From contig NZ_JAUSYO010000001.1 in the NCBI RefSeq assembly GCF_030816935.1, positions 1,922,001-1,986,000 on the forward strand: a DNA stretch of 64,000 nucleotides, read 5' to 3'. Both the position numbers and the translations under genes were made by a program. The stretch comes from Arthrobacter sp. B3I9. Its GTDB lineage: Bacteria > Actinomycetota > Actinomycetes > Actinomycetales > Micrococcaceae. Below, piece by piece: positions 18,697-28,161 of this stretch; the stretch's first letter is position 1, and each line of letters starts with the position of its first letter. The notes beneath the pieces are model-generated. The model worked only from the letters and a program-made list of their open reading frames with translations. It searched no databases and was not told where the DNA came from.

Positions 18697-20067
18697 ATGC
18701 CGAATGAAGCACCCGACGAATTCTCCGTCGAAAGCGTCTACGCCGAACTCCTGGGCCGCGCCCCGGAAAACAAGATGGAGCCGCGGCTGGCGCCGCTGTT
18801 CCGGGCCATGGACATCCTGGGGGAGCCGAACAAGGCCTTCCCGATCATTCACGTCACCGGCACCAACGGAAAGACCTCCACGGCGCGGATGATCGAGGCG
18901 GGGCTCCGTGCCCACGGCCTCAGCACCGGGCGGTACACCAGCCCGCACCTGTCCAAGGTCACCGAGCGGATCAGCATCGACGGCGCCCCGGTGCCGGACG
19001 AGACCTTCGTCCGGATCTGGGACGAGATCCGCCCGTACCTGCAAATCGTCGACGGCGAACTTGAGGCCGCGGGCGAGCCCCGCCTGACCTACTTCGAGTG
19101 CCTGACCATCCTGGGCTTCGCGGTCTTCGCCGACCAGCCTGTCAACGTGGCGGTCATCGAGGTGGGCCTGGGCGGCATCACGGATGCCACGAACGTCGGC
19201 GACGGCCAGGTCTCCGTGGTCACTCCGATCTCCCTGGACCACACCGATCTGCTGGGTGACACCACTGAGGACATCGCCTACGAAAAGGCCGGGATCATCA
19301 AGCCGGGCGGCTTCCTCGTCAGCGCGGCGCAGCCCGTGGACGCGGCGCAGGTCCTGCTTGAGAAGGCCAAGGAAGTAGACGTCCCGTTCCGCTTTGAGGG
19401 CGTCGAGTTCGGCGTCGAGTCCCGGACCGTCGCCGTCGGTGGCCAGATGGTGACCATCCAGGGCATCGCCGGCCGCTATGAGGAACTGCTGGTGCCCCTG
19501 CACGGGGCGCACCAGGCCGAGAACGCCGCCGTCGCCATCGCCGCGCTGGAGGCGTTCTTCGGCGCGGAGAAGCCGCTCGATGCCGAGGTCCTGCAGGAGG
19601 CCTTCGCGACGGTCACCTCCCCGGGCCGGCTCGAGGTGGTGCGCACGGCCCCGACCATCATCGTGGACGCGGCGCACAACCCCGAAGGGATCCGGGTCTC
19701 GGCAGAGGCCATCCACGAGGCCTTCAGCTTCACCAAGCTGGCGGTAGTGGTCGGTGTCCTCAAGGACAAGGATGCCGAGGAGATCCTCCGGCAGCTCAAG
19801 GAGTCCCTGGGCGACCTTGCCGCCGACTACTGCTTCACCCAGTCCAACTCGCCCCGGGCCGTTCCGGCCGAGGACCTCGCCGAGATCGCCGTGGACCTGG
19901 GCTTCGGCGAGGACAACATCCACGTCGCCGACAAGCTCGACGACGCGCTGGAATGGGCCGTGGAACGCGCCGAGACCAATGAAGACCTGGCCGGCGGCGT
20001 ACTCGTCACGGGCTCCATCACGCTCGTGGCGGAAGCCAGGATCCTGCTCGGAAAGGCGGAGGCCTAA
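18697..20067 (+). CDS. folC: Bifunctional folylpolyglutamate / dihydrofolate synthase
   Basis: The 456-residue Mur-ligase-like enzyme adds glutamate to folates. It has the P-loop VTGTNGKTSTARM near residue 52, the LTYFECLTILGF segment, IEVGLGG and SLDHTDLLG in the central domain, and VDAAHNPEG in the C-terminal domain. ATG at 18,697 follows GTGGAGG; the spacing to the ileS stop is 3 bp, so the genes are co-transcribed and coupled. Folate polyglutamates are also the substrates of MetF and MetE encoded further on. Confidence 0.95.
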   Translation: MPNEAPDEFSVESVYAELLGRAPENKMEPRLAPLFRAMDILGEPNKAFPIIHVTGTNGKTSTARMIEAGLRAHGLSTGRYTSPHLSKVTERISIDGAPVPDETFVRIWDEIRPYLQIVDGELEAAGEPRLTYFECLTILGFAVFADQPVNVAVIEVGLGGITDATNVGDGQVSVVTPISLDHTDLLGDTTEDIAYEKAGIIKPGGFLVSAAQPVDAAQVLLEKAKEVDVPFRFEGVEFGVESRTVAVGGQMVTIQGIAGRYEELLVPLHGAHQAENAAVAIAALEAFFGAEKPLDAEVLQEAFATVTSPGRLEVVRTAPTIIVDAAHNPEGIRVSAEAIHEAFSFTKLAVVVGVLKDKDAEEILRQLKESLGDLAADYCFTQSNSPRAVPAEDLAEIAVDLGFGEDNIHVADKLDDALEWAVERAETNEDLAGGVLVTGSITLVAEARILLGKAEA

Positions 20068-20070
20068 ACC

Positions 20071-20535
20071 ATGGCGCGACTCACCAAAGCCCAGCGCGAA
20101 TGGCGCCCGGGCATGCCCAAGAAACGCCGGTCCACCAAGGTCATGTTCGCCTCCACAGTGCTGCTGCTGGAAGCCTTCGTGGTGCTCTTCGGGACCCTCG
20201 CGGTCTTCGGCCTGCGCCGGAACGACTTTCCGCCGGCCCTGATCCTGTCCGTCGGGATCGGGCTGTGCCTGGTATTCATCCTCACGTGTGCGGTGCTCTC
20301 CAAACCGTGGGGCGTGGGCCTGGGCTGGATCCTGCAGCTCGTGCTGATCCTGGCCGGAATCGTGGAGCCCACCATGTACGTTGTGGGTCTGCTCTTCGCG
20401 CTTTCCTGGTGGTATGGCATCCGGACAGGCATCCGGATTGACCGCGAAGCCGCCCAGCGGCAGCGCGACCAGGCCGCCTGGGACGCGGCTCACCCTGCCG
20501 GCAGCCAGCCCGAGGCCGGCGCCCAGAACCCGTAG
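20071..20535 (+). CDS. DUF4233-type small membrane protein
   Basis: This 154-residue protein starts 3 bp after folC and shares its transcript. It has about four hydrophobic helices, including MFASTVLLLEAFVVLFGTLA and LILSVGIGLCLVFILTCAVL, a basic N-terminus with KKRRSTK, and a polar Ala/Gln-rich tail. Proteins of this kind lie between folC and ndk in many actinobacteria and are annotated as DUF4233. No function is known. Confidence 0.8.
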   Translation: MARLTKAQREWRPGMPKKRRSTKVMFASTVLLLEAFVVLFGTLAVFGLRRNDFPPALILSVGIGLCLVFILTCAVLSKPWGVGLGWILQLVLILAGIVEPTMYVVGLLFALSWWYGIRTGIRIDREAAQRQRDQAAWDAAHPAGSQPEAGAQNP

Positions 20536-20589
20536 CCCCGGACCCGTAGACTAGACCCGAACCCCACACCACAACACATTGGAGCAGTC

Positions 20590-21009
20590 GTGAGCATTGA
20601 GCGCACCCTCGTCCTGATCAAGCCCGACGGCGTCGCCCGCCAGCTGAGCGGCGAGATCATTGCCCGGATCGAAGCCAAGGGCTACACCCTGGCCGAACTC
20701 AAGAAGGTCGACGCGAGCCGCGAGCTGCTGGAACAGCACTACGAGGAGCACGTCGGCAAGCCCTTCTACGAGCCGCTCGTCGAGTTCATGCTCAGCGGCC
20801 CCGTTGTTGCCGCAATTTTCGAGGGCCACCGCGTCATTGAGGGCTTCCGCTCGCTCGCTGGCACCACGGACCCGACGACGGCAGCCCCCGGCACCATCCG
20901 CGGCGACTTCGGCCGCGACTGGGGCCTGAAGGTACAGCAGAACCTGGTCCACGGCTCCGACTCGGTGGAATCCGCCGAGCGCGAGATCAAGATCTGGTTC
21001 CGGGACTGA
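20590..21009 (+). CDS. ndk: Nucleoside-diphosphate kinase
   Basis: The 139-residue enzyme transfers the gamma-phosphate from ATP to NDPs. It begins with [19 protein letters not shown], and the catalytic histidine is residue 121 in NLVHGSDS. All NDK landmarks ([18 protein letters not shown]) are present at normal length. The start is GTG at 20,590 with GGAG 6 nt upstream. It is probably the last gene of the ileS-folC-DUF4233-ndk run. Confidence 0.97.
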   Translation: MSIERTLVLIKPDGVARQLSGEIIARIEAKGYTLAELKKVDASRELLEQHYEEHVGKPFYEPLVEFMLSGPVVAAIFEGHRVIEGFRSLAGTTDPTTAAPGTIRGDFGRDWGLKVQQNLVHGSDSVESAEREIKIWFRD

Positions 21010-21052
21010 CCGTTTCCCCTCACGTGATTTCCCCGTCATCGAGATGACAGTT

Positions 21053-21083
21053 AAGGCCAATGTTCGTCATGAACATTGGCCTT
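21053..21083. terminator. Bidirectional terminator between ndk and the VKOR gene
   Basis: AAGGCCAATGTTC and GAACATTGGCCTT form a perfect 13-bp stem with a 5-nt loop. It lies between two convergent genes; the flanking A and T bases give short U tracts in both directions. Confidence 0.8.
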
Positions 21084-21116
21084 ATCTGCAAACTCGGTGA
21101 GGTAAGCCGCGGTCTT

Positions 21117-21785
21117 TTAGTAGCCGGAGGTCCCGACGAAGACCTGGATGAAGGCGAAGAAGATCGTCGCGATCACGGCGACATACAGCAGCGCCGTGGC
21201 AACCCAGCCCGCGTCGCCGATGATCCGCGCGGCGCCGGCCGGCAGCGGGATAACGCCGTGGGCAACGTTGCGGACCGTGACCCAGACGAACAGCGGGATC
21301 ATCATGGCCCAGACCACCATGCAGAACGGGCACAGGATGTGGATGGCGTACAGGGCCTGCGACCACAGCCACACCACGAACGCAAAGCCCAACGTCACTC
21401 CGGCCTGCAGCCCCAGCCAGTACCAGCGGGCAAACCTTGCCCCGGCCAGGAGGCCCATGGCGGTGGTGATGATGACGGCGAAGGCCACGATGCCGATGAA
21501 CATGTTGGGAAAGCCGAAAACCGAGCTCTGCCAGGTCTGCATGACCTGGCCACAGGAGATCCAGGGGTTCACGTCGCAGACAGTGACGTGGCTGGGGTCC
21601 TTGAGGACCTCGAGTTTCTCCAGCACCAGGGTCCCCGAGGCCAGCCAGCCGACGACGCCGGTAATCAGCAGGAGCCAGGCGAACGGGCGGTCACGGGTCA
21701 TGGGAGGCAGCGTTCGTTCCGTCGGGGACGGAACGCCCTGCCGCTGCGGGGTTTCCTCGCCGGTGGCGCTGGAGATGCTGGGCAT
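21117..21785 (-). CDS. Vitamin K epoxide reductase family membrane protein
   Basis: The 222-residue protein has at least four hydrophobic helices and the two VKOR redox pairs: Cys70 and Cys78 (VTVCDVNPWISCGQ) and CPFC at Cys152/Cys155 (HILCPFCMVVW). VKOR proteins pass electrons from periplasmic thiol oxidoreductases to quinones and so drive disulfide formation in actinobacteria that lack DsbB. No partner DsbA gene is adjacent. The minus-strand ATG follows AAGGAC at a good spacing. It is divergent from rne. Confidence 0.92.
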   Translation of the reverse strand: MPSISSATGEETPQRQGVPSPTERTLPPMTRDRPFAWLLLITGVVGWLASGTLVLEKLEVLKDPSHVTVCDVNPWISCGQVMQTWQSSVFGFPNMFIGIVAFAVIITTAMGLLAGARFARWYWLGLQAGVTLGFAFVVWLWSQALYAIHILCPFCMVVWAMMIPLFVWVTVRNVAHGVIPLPAGAARIIGDAGWVATALLYVAVIATIFFAFIQVFVGTSGY

Positions 21786-22257
21786 GGAATGAAAGTCCTT
21801 CGGGTCGGTGCAACTGGTCAGATTCTATCGCCGGGAGCTGGACGAAGCCCGGGAAGGGGGGCCGTCCCGGAAGGTATTCGCTGCCCCGGGCATGCCGGAT
21901 GCCCCGCCTAAGCCTGCTTCCATGGCTCTTGTGAGACAATGATCGTGGCTGGAACCCGATCCACATCCGGGTCCCGGTCCGGCGATTTTGTTCCCAAGAC
22001 CGCCAATGATGAGCAGGGAGCTCCGGATCCTCTGATCCAGGCTGTCCCGCAATGCCATTGGACGGCACCTGGTTGTGACGAGTTGGTCAACGGGTTTCAG
22101 AGCAATGTTGCCGGCCCTCCAGGGCTGCCGCACCCCACTGCCGGTGCGAACCTGAGGGTATCCAATTGACTTCTGTCAATGCCTGCGGGTGTTGACAAAT
22201 AAGTGCCCCGACGGGCCCTGGATGTGGGGGCGCCCAAGGGCAGGAGTGTCAGCACAT
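21786..22257. other. Divergent intergenic region and long rne leader
   Basis: No gene is supported in these 472 bp between the VKOR gene and rne. ATTGAC-TTCT-GTCAAT at 22,165-22,180 is a perfect 6-bp inverted repeat. TTGACA at 22,192-22,197 resembles a -35 element but I see no convincing -10. RNase E leaders are often long and autoregulated in other bacteria; whether that applies here is inference. Confidence 0.4.
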
Positions 22258-25200
22258 ATGGATAACGACCAGGTTGTAGCCGGTAACGAAGAATTGGTTG
22301 CTGCGGAAGAAGCAGTAACAACGGACGAAGCAGCAGACGAGGCGGCCGCGGCGGCAGCTCCGCCGAAGCGCCCCCTGCGCACCCGCCGCAAGGCGCTCCC
22401 GAAAGCCGTCGCCCCGGAGCCGGTGGACGCTGACGTCCTGGCCGAGGCAAGCGAACCGGCAAGCGAAGACGCGGGCCAGCCGGTGGAAGCGCGGGCCGCC
22501 GAATCCGCGGCCATTGAAACCGCAGCCGCTGAACCGGCGGCCAAGGCACCCGCCCGCCGGACCCGCGCCCGCAAAGCCGCCGGGGCCCCCGAGCCCCTGC
22601 CGGCTTTCGACGGCGAGGAGGAAGCAACCGCTGCCGGCGAGGTTTCCGACGTCGTGGTTCCTGCGGTGGAAACGCCCGCCGAGAAGCCCGTCCGCCGACG
22701 CGCCAGCCGGGCCAAAGCTGCCGCTGCGGTGACAGAAGCCGAGCCGGCTCCGGAGGGCGAGGCCGCTGAAGCCCCTGCCACGGAAGCGCCCGCCGCTGAA
22801 GAGCCTGCCACGGCACCGGCCCCTTTGCAGACTCAAGCCCCGGCCGCCGAAGCGCCCGCCGGCGAAGCAACTCCTGCGGCGGAAGCACCGGAGGAGCCTG
22901 CCGCGCCCTCCGCCGCTTCCTCCCTTTTCCTTGAGCCGGGAGCAGTCACGTCGATGCTCTTCCAGGCGCCCGACCTGAACGCCGTCGTCCGCCCGGTCCG
23001 CGCCGCACCTGCTGCCGCGCCGGAAGAGGCTGAGGATGAAGACGGCGAAGAGGGCGACGACGCGGGCAGCCGTCGCCGCCGCCGCAGCCGTGGCCGTCGT
23101 GGACGGAGCCGTACCGGCGAAGCCGAGACCGGAGCCGAAGACTCCGCCGAAGGCGCCGAAGCAGATGCCGAAGAAGGCACCGAGGGGACGCTTGAGGACG
23201 GTGTGACGTCGCGCCGCCGTCGCCGCCGCCGCCGGGGTGACCAGGACCTGGAACTCACCGGCGGGGAAGATGACGACCCGCCCAACACCGTGACCCGGGT
23301 CCGTGCGCCGCGTGCCATCAGCGAGGCGCCCGTCAACAACCGCGTCACGTCCGTCAAGGGCTCCACCCGGCTCGAGGCCAAGAAGCAGCGCCGGCGCGAG
23401 TCGCGCGACACCGGCCGCCGCCGCACCGTGATCACCGAGGCCGAGTTCCTGGCGCGCCGCGAGTCCGTGGACCGCCAGATGATCGTCCGCCAGCGCGACG
23501 ACAGAATCCAGATCGGCGTCCTCGAAGACGGTGTCCTGGCCGAGCACTTCGTGTCCAAGACCCAGCAGGATTCCCTGATCGGCAACGTTTACCTGGGCAA
23601 GGTCCAGAACGTGCTGCCCTCCATGGAAGCGGCCTTCGTCGACATCGGGCGCGGCCGCAACGCCGTGCTGTACGCCGGTGAAGTCAATTGGGAAGCCGTC
23701 AACCTCGAGGGCAAGCAGCGCCGCATCGAGAACGCGCTGAAGTCCGGGGATTCCGTGCTGGTCCAGGTCACCAAGGACCCGGTCGGCCACAAGGGCGCAC
23801 GCCTGACCAGCCAGATCTCACTGCCCGGCCGCTACCTGGTGTACGTGCCCGGCGGTTCCATGACCGGAATCTCCCGCAAGCTGCCCGACGTCGAACGGAA
23901 CCGGCTCAAGCGCATCCTCAAGGACCGCCTGCCGGAGGACGCCGGCGTGATCGTCCGCACCGCGGCCGAGGGGGCGTCCGAAGAAGAGCTGACCCACGAC
24001 ATCAACCGGCTCCGTGCGCAGTGGGAAGGCATCGAGAGCCAGTCGACGTCGACCAAGATCCTCGCTCCCGAGCTGCTTTACGGCGAACCTGACCTGACCA
24101 TCAAGGTGGTCCGCGATGTCTTCAACGAGGACTTTTCCAAGCTGATCGTCTCCGGCGAGGAAGCCTGGGACACCATCGAGGCCTACGTCACCTACGTGGC
24201 CCCGGACCTGGTGGGCCGGCTGGAAAAGTGGACAAAGGACACGGACATCTTCGCCGCCTGGCGCATCGACGAGCAGATCCACAAGGCGCTGGACCGCAAG
24301 GTCTTCCTGCCCTCCGGCGGCTCCCTGGTGATCGACCGCACCGAGGCCATGACCGTGGTGGACGTCAACACCGGCAAATTCACTGGCAGCGGCGGCAACC
24401 TCGAGGAAACCGTCACCAAGAACAACCTGGAAGCGGCCGAGGAAGTCGTCCGGCAGCTCCGGCTCCGCGACATCGGCGGCATCATCGTCATCGACTTCAT
24501 CGACATGGTGCTGGAATCCAACCGCGACCTCGTGCTGCGCCGCATGGTGGAATGCCTCGGCCGCGACCGGACCAAGCACCAGGTGGCCGAAGTGACCTCG
24601 CTGGGGCTCGTGCAGATGACGCGCAAGCGGATGGGTACCGGGCTTCTCGAAGTCTTCGGCGAGCAGTGCGAAGTCTGTGCCGGCCGCGGCATTGTCACGC
24701 ACGACGAGCCGGTGGAACACCGCCGCGCCAACGTGGTCGCTGCCGAGCACTACGTGCCCCGCACCGAGACCCAGCCGCCTGTCCGGACCGAGCGCAAGGG
24801 CCGCCGCCGCGGCAAGGGCGGCCAGGGCGGACCGGAGATAGCGCCGTCCGCACCGGCGGCTTTCCACCCGGAGCCCACGGAGGCCGAGCGTCACGCGAAG
24901 GCGGAAGCGACCCGTGCAGCCCTCGCCAACATTGCGGCGGCAGCCCACGCGGCCCACCTGCACGAGGGGGAAGCTGCTTCGCACGAGGCTGAGGCCAGGA
25001 AGGCAGAGACCCGCCAGTCCGCCGCCGAGTCCGCCCGGCAGCTGGCCGCAGCGGAAGAAGCAGCCGGACGTCCCGCTGCAGTGCTCACCTTTGGCGGCGA
25101 GCAGGTGGTGTTGCCGTACGTGGAGCATGCCGATGAGTCGGCGGCACCTGCGCTCACCCTTGACCTGCTGACCGAGGCTTTCGCCCACCTGGGCGACAGC

Positions 25201-25554
25201 GAGGAAAGCAAGCCTGCAGCCGAGCAGGTGCCGGCAACGGAGGCACCGGCCCAGGCGCCGGCGCGCGAGCAGGCACCGGCCCCGGCTCAGGCCCAGGCAC
25301 CGGCACGGGCAGACGCCGAGTCCGGAACCTCACGCGGGCGGCGTGTCCGCCGGAACCGGAGCGCCAGCCGCGCCCAGGGTGCCGCCAACGAGACATCCGT
25401 TGAACAGCGCCAGGCTGCCCCGTCCGGGGCAGCAGCCGGGTCCCTGCACGAGGCCAAGGTTCCCGCAACGTCCCCGGACACGGCGGCGGTCAAGCCGGCC
25501 CCGGCGAACGAGCCGATCATTCTCGGCGTCGGCGTGCCGGCGTCGGAGCTGTAG
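22258..25554 (+). CDS. rne: Ribonuclease E/G family protein with long disordered flanks
   Basis: The 1,098-residue protein contains an RNase E/G catalytic core at about residues 400-830: S1 domain (LIGNVYLGKVQNVLPSMEAAFVDIG), 5'-sensor/RNase H-like parts, the metal-binding DVNTGKF near residue 702, and the zinc-link CEVCAGRG near residue 803. An acidic Ala/Glu/Pro-rich region of about 390 residues with Arg-rich blocks precedes it and an Ala-rich tail of about 270 residues follows. In actinobacteria such flanks are disordered and scaffold RNA-degradation partners. ATG 22,258 follows AGGAG; an upstream in-frame ATG (22,189) lacks one. The gene lies upstream of rplU-rpmA as is usual. Confidence 0.93.
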   Translation: MDNDQVVAGNEELVAAEEAVTTDEAADEAAAAAAPPKRPLRTRRKALPKAVAPEPVDADVLAEASEPASEDAGQPVEARAAESAAIETAAAEPAAKAPARRTRARKAAGAPEPLPAFDGEEEATAAGEVSDVVVPAVETPAEKPVRRRASRAKAAAAVTEAEPAPEGEAAEAPATEAPAAEEPATAPAPLQTQAPAAEAPAGEATPAAEAPEEPAAPSAASSLFLEPGAVTSMLFQAPDLNAVVRPVRAAPAAAPEEAEDEDGEEGDDAGSRRRRRSRGRRGRSRTGEAETGAEDSAEGAEADAEEGTEGTLEDGVTSRRRRRRRRGDQDLELTGGEDDDPPNTVTRVRAPRAISEAPVNNRVTSVKGSTRLEAKKQRRRESRDTGRRRTVITEAEFLARRESVDRQMIVRQRDDRIQIGVLEDGVLAEHFVSKTQQDSLIGNVYLGKVQNVLPSMEAAFVDIGRGRNAVLYAGEVNWEAVNLEGKQRRIENALKSGDSVLVQVTKDPVGHKGARLTSQISLPGRYLVYVPGGSMTGISRKLPDVERNRLKRILKDRLPEDAGVIVRTAAEGASEEELTHDINRLRAQWEGIESQSTSTKILAPELLYGEPDLTIKVVRDVFNEDFSKLIVSGEEAWDTIEAYVTYVAPDLVGRLEKWTKDTDIFAAWRIDEQIHKALDRKVFLPSGGSLVIDRTEAMTVVDVNTGKFTGSGGNLEETVTKNNLEAAEEVVRQLRLRDIGGIIVIDFIDMVLESNRDLVLRRMVECLGRDRTKHQVAEVTSLGLVQMTRKRMGTGLLEVFGEQCEVCAGRGIVTHDEPVEHRRANVVAAEHYVPRTETQPPVRTERKGRRRGKGGQGGPEIAPSAPAAFHPEPTEAERHAKAEATRAALANIAAAAHAAHLHEGEAASHEAEARKAETRQSAAESARQLAAAEEAAGRPAAVLTFGGEQVVLPYVEHADESAAPALTLDLLTEAFAHLGDSEESKPAAEQVPATEAPAQAPAREQAPAPAQAQAPARADAESGTSRGRRVRRNRSASRAQGAANETSVEQRQAAPSGAAAGSLHEAKVPATSPDTAAVKPAPANEPIILGVGVPASEL

Positions 25555-25615
25555 CCCGCAGCTATAAGGGGAAGTTATCGCCCGGGAGACCGGTGGAACA
25601 ACTGAGCGTGGCCGC

Positions 25616-25677
25616 GGGTGCGGTCCGGACACGGCGTCGTAATCGGCCGAAGTCCGGGCCGCACCCGCTGTTTGTTA
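25616..25677 (+). terminator. Terminator after rne
   Basis: CGGGTGCGGTCCGGAC pairs with GTCCGGGCCGCACCCG (one mismatch) around a 21-nt loop, followed by CTGTTTGTT. Confidence 0.75.
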
Positions 25678-25701
25678 AGTGGGGCGGTTAGGCTGGAGGA
25701 C

Positions 25702-25785
25702 TGACACGGGGTGCCGCGCATCGAGCCGGCTGAGATCCAGACCCGTTGAACCTGTCCGGTTAGCACCGGCGAAGGGATGTCTATC
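25702..25785 (+). promoter_or_regulatory. TPP (thi-box) riboswitch
   Basis: The segment ACACGGGGTGC ... GGCTGAGAT ... ACCCGTTGAACCTG ... GGTTAGCACCGGCGAAGGGATG contains all the conserved thi-box blocks in order: CTGAGA, ACCCGTTGAACCTG and the closing GCGAAGGGA. It binds thiamine pyrophosphate. The AAGGGA at its 3' edge is also the only good ribosome site for the following gene, which fits translational repression by TPP. Confidence 0.95.
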
Positions 25786-27418
25786 GTGGCAACAGCTGTC
25801 TTTCCATCCGCATTTCTGCCGTCCCGGAATGCCGCCGTCCCGAATCCTGCCGTCCCGAACCCGGCCGGGCCCGCGATCCCGCGGGTACTGGCTATCGCCG
25901 GTTCGGATCCCTCCGGCGGCGCGGGGATCCAGGCCGACCTGAAAAGCATCGCGGCGCACGGCGGCTACGGCATGGCGGCGATCACCGCCCTCACCGCGCA
26001 GAACACGCGGGGTGTCACGGCGGTCCATATTCCGCCTGCCGACTTCCTGGCCGCCCAGCTGGACGCCGTGAGCGCGGACATCAGCATCGACGCCGTCAAG
26101 ATCGGCATGCTGGGTGACGCGGCCGTGATCGACGCCGTCCGCCGGTGGCTGGAACAGGCCCGCCCCGGCGTCGTCGTCCTGGACCCGGTGATGGTGGCCA
26201 CCAGCGGTGACCGGCTGCTGGCCGAAGCTGCAGAGACCGCCCTGCATACCCTGCTGCCCCTCGCGGACCTCATCACGCCCAACCTTGCCGAGCTGGCCCT
26301 GCTGCTCCGGGAACCCGTCGCGGCCGACTGGTCCGAGGCCCTGGACCAGGGCAAACGCCTCGCCGCCCTGAGCGGGACCACCGTTCTGGTGAAGGGCGGG
26401 CACCTCGACAGCGCTGGCGGGAACAACCCTGACGACGGCGAACCCGGACACGACGACGGCGGCTGCCCGGATGCCCTTGTCAACACCGGGGGACTGCTGG
26501 GCCGGGAAACCGTCGTGGTGCCGGGCAGGCGGGTGCCCACCAGCAACAGCCACGGGACCGGATGCTCGCTCTCCTCCGCGCTGGCGACGGTGCAGGCACG
26601 GGTGGGGGACTGGGAAGCGGCGCTGCGTGAGGTGAAGCCCTGGCTTGAAGGGGCGCTGCGCAGCTCGAACCGCCTGGACGTCGGCACCGGCAACGGTCCC
26701 GTCCACCACTTCCACCACGTCCAGCACCTGACCGCAAGCCACGGCCAGGACGGTACCCAGATGGCCGAGGGGGAGTTTGTCAGCGCCCTCTGGGCCGGCG
26801 CGGCGGAGTACCTCGAGGAGATCTATGGCCTGGGCTTCATCCAGGGCCTCGCCGACGGCACTTTGCCGGAGAAGGATTTCGCCTACTATCTGGCCCAGGA
26901 CGCCCTCTACCTCAACGGCTACTCGCGGGTGCTGGCCCGCGCGGCAGCCCTCGCACCGTCCGAGGCTGAACAGCTTCTTCTGGGCACGCTCCGCACAGCA
27001 GTGCCTGGAGGTTGAATCCGAGCTGCACCGGAGCTGGCTCAGCACCCGGCCCGGCGATATGGCCCTGGGACCGGTGACAAAGTCCTACGTCGACCACCTG
27101 CTGGCCGCCTCGGTGTCCGGCAGCTACGGGGTGCTGGTCGCCGCCGCCCTGCCGTGCTTCTGGCTCTACGCCGAGGTCGGAGCGGCCCTTTACGCGCAGT
27201 TCCTGGCCGCCGGAGCCGCGGAAGATCACCCCTACGCGGACTGGCTGCGGACCTACGCTGACGAGGGCTTCGCCGCCGCCACCCGGCAGGCTATCGAGAT
27301 CGCGGATCTGGCAGCACGCCGCGCCTCGGCCGGCGAACGTGGCGCCATGGCTTTGTCCTTCCGGCAGTCCGCACGCTACGAAGTCGATTTCTTCGACGCG
27401 CCGAGGCTCCACGCCTGA
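25786..27418 (+). pseudogene. thiD: thiD-tenA fusion (HMP-P kinase plus thiaminase II/TenA) split by one frameshift
   Basis: The first frame encodes ThiD: VLAIAGSDPSGGAGIQADLK, LDPVMVATSGDRLL, VKGGHLDSAGG and NSHGTGCSLSSALA are the kinase motifs, followed by the start of TenA (FVSALWAGAAEYLEEIYGLGF). At about 26,974 the frame changes. The expected TenA continuation (FFWARSAQQCLEVESELH) is intact in another frame and runs to 27,418. Removing one base in CAGCTTCTTC restores one ThiD-TenA protein. The first frame stops at 27,015, so the kinase half may still work. Start: GTG 25,786 is 8 nt from the AAGGGA at the riboswitch edge; ATG 25,777 is inside the riboswitch. The N-terminus has VPNPA repeats from roughly 15-bp units. 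Confidence 0.88.
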
Positions 27419-27790
27419 GCCGCGAGGCGCCGGCCAGCCTGTACGATAGTGGGGCACGGTTCCGGAAGTCGTTGCAGAAGGAATGCGCTGTCCTGGCTAA
27501 GAGAAGTCATGGCGGAGTGAAGTCCATCACGCATGGCCGTCCGGAGCCAGCCTCGTTTGCGGCCGAAGGCAAAATTAGCGTAGTCTAGATCTTCGGTGCT
27601 TACGCCAACACTTGGGTTATGACCTTGAGGACGTTCCATCCGATATTCGGATGCGGATGACCACGGGATAGCTCATGGGTTCCCCCGGGGGACCCGCCGG
27701 CGTTGAGGCACAGCGTGAGCCAGCCAAGAATCTTGGACGAGGTTCCGCACGCAAATCTAGTAATAAACGTCGAGAGAAGTGAGTTCCCCA
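27419..27790 (+). other. Long leader of the rplU-rpmA operon
   Basis: These 372 bp hold no full-length gene. CATCCGA-TAT-TCGGATG at 27,638-27,653 and GGGTTCCCCCGGGGGACCC at 27,677-27,695 are hairpin-forming palindromes. A 35-codon frame (27,675-27,782) ends just before rplU. Ribosomal-protein operons are often feedback-controlled through leader structures; that is a hypothesis here. Confidence 0.4.
27675..27782 (+). CDS. Possible 35-residue basic leader peptide upstream of rplU
   Basis: ATG at 27,675 opens a frame of 35 codons that ends with TGA at 27,780-27,782, 8 bp before rplU. The product would be rich in Lys, Arg, Gly and Ser, with a C-terminal half ([18 protein letters not shown]) like an RNA-binding tail. 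GGGA about 9 nt upstream is a weak ribosome site. I recognise no homologue. It may be a translated uORF or chance. Confidence 0.3.
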   Translation: MGSPGGPAGVEAQREPAKNLGRGSARKSSNKRREK

Positions 27791-28099
27791 GTGGTGTACG
27801 CGATTGTCCGCGCAGGCGGCCGCCAAGAGAAGGTTTCCGTTGGAGACTTCGTTACCCTGAACCGCGTCCCCGGTGGAGCCGGCAGCACCTTCGAGCTGCC
27901 CGCACTGCTCCTGGTAGACGGTGACAAAGTCATGTCTGCTGCTGCGGACCTGGCCAAGGTAACGGTTACGGCTGAGATCCTCGAAGACCTCCGTGGTCCG
28001 AAGATCGTCATCCAGAAGTTCAAGAACAAGACCGGTTACAAGAAGCGCCAGGGTCACCGTCAGGAATTGACCAAGGTCAAGATCACGGGTATCCAGTAA
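27791..28099 (+). CDS. rplU: 50S ribosomal protein L21
   Basis: From GTG 27,791 the product is 102 residues, the normal L21 length, beginning [18 protein letters not shown] and ending [15 protein letters not shown]. The frame is open to 27,779, but the extra residues are not part of L21. L21 binds 23S rRNA in the large subunit. rpmA follows after 62 bp and obgE after the rpmA terminator, the near-universal order. Confidence 0.97.
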   Translation: MVYAIVRAGGRQEKVSVGDFVTLNRVPGGAGSTFELPALLLVDGDKVMSAAADLAKVTVTAEILEDLRGPKIVIQKFKNKTGYKKRQGHRQELTKVKITGIQ

Positions 28100-28161
28100 C
28101 TCTTCGTTACTGTTCAGGTTTCCAGCAGATCCCCCAGAATTTTTGAAGGCAGGCATTTCAA

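Noticed and set aside
18430..20493. 687-codon minus-strand frame opposite folC
   Set aside because: Shadow of folC and ileS, with no family features and no start signal.
22249..23790. Minus-strand frame opposite the Ala/Glu-rich part of rne
   Set aside because: The repetitive codon pattern of the disordered region creates long open frames on both strands.
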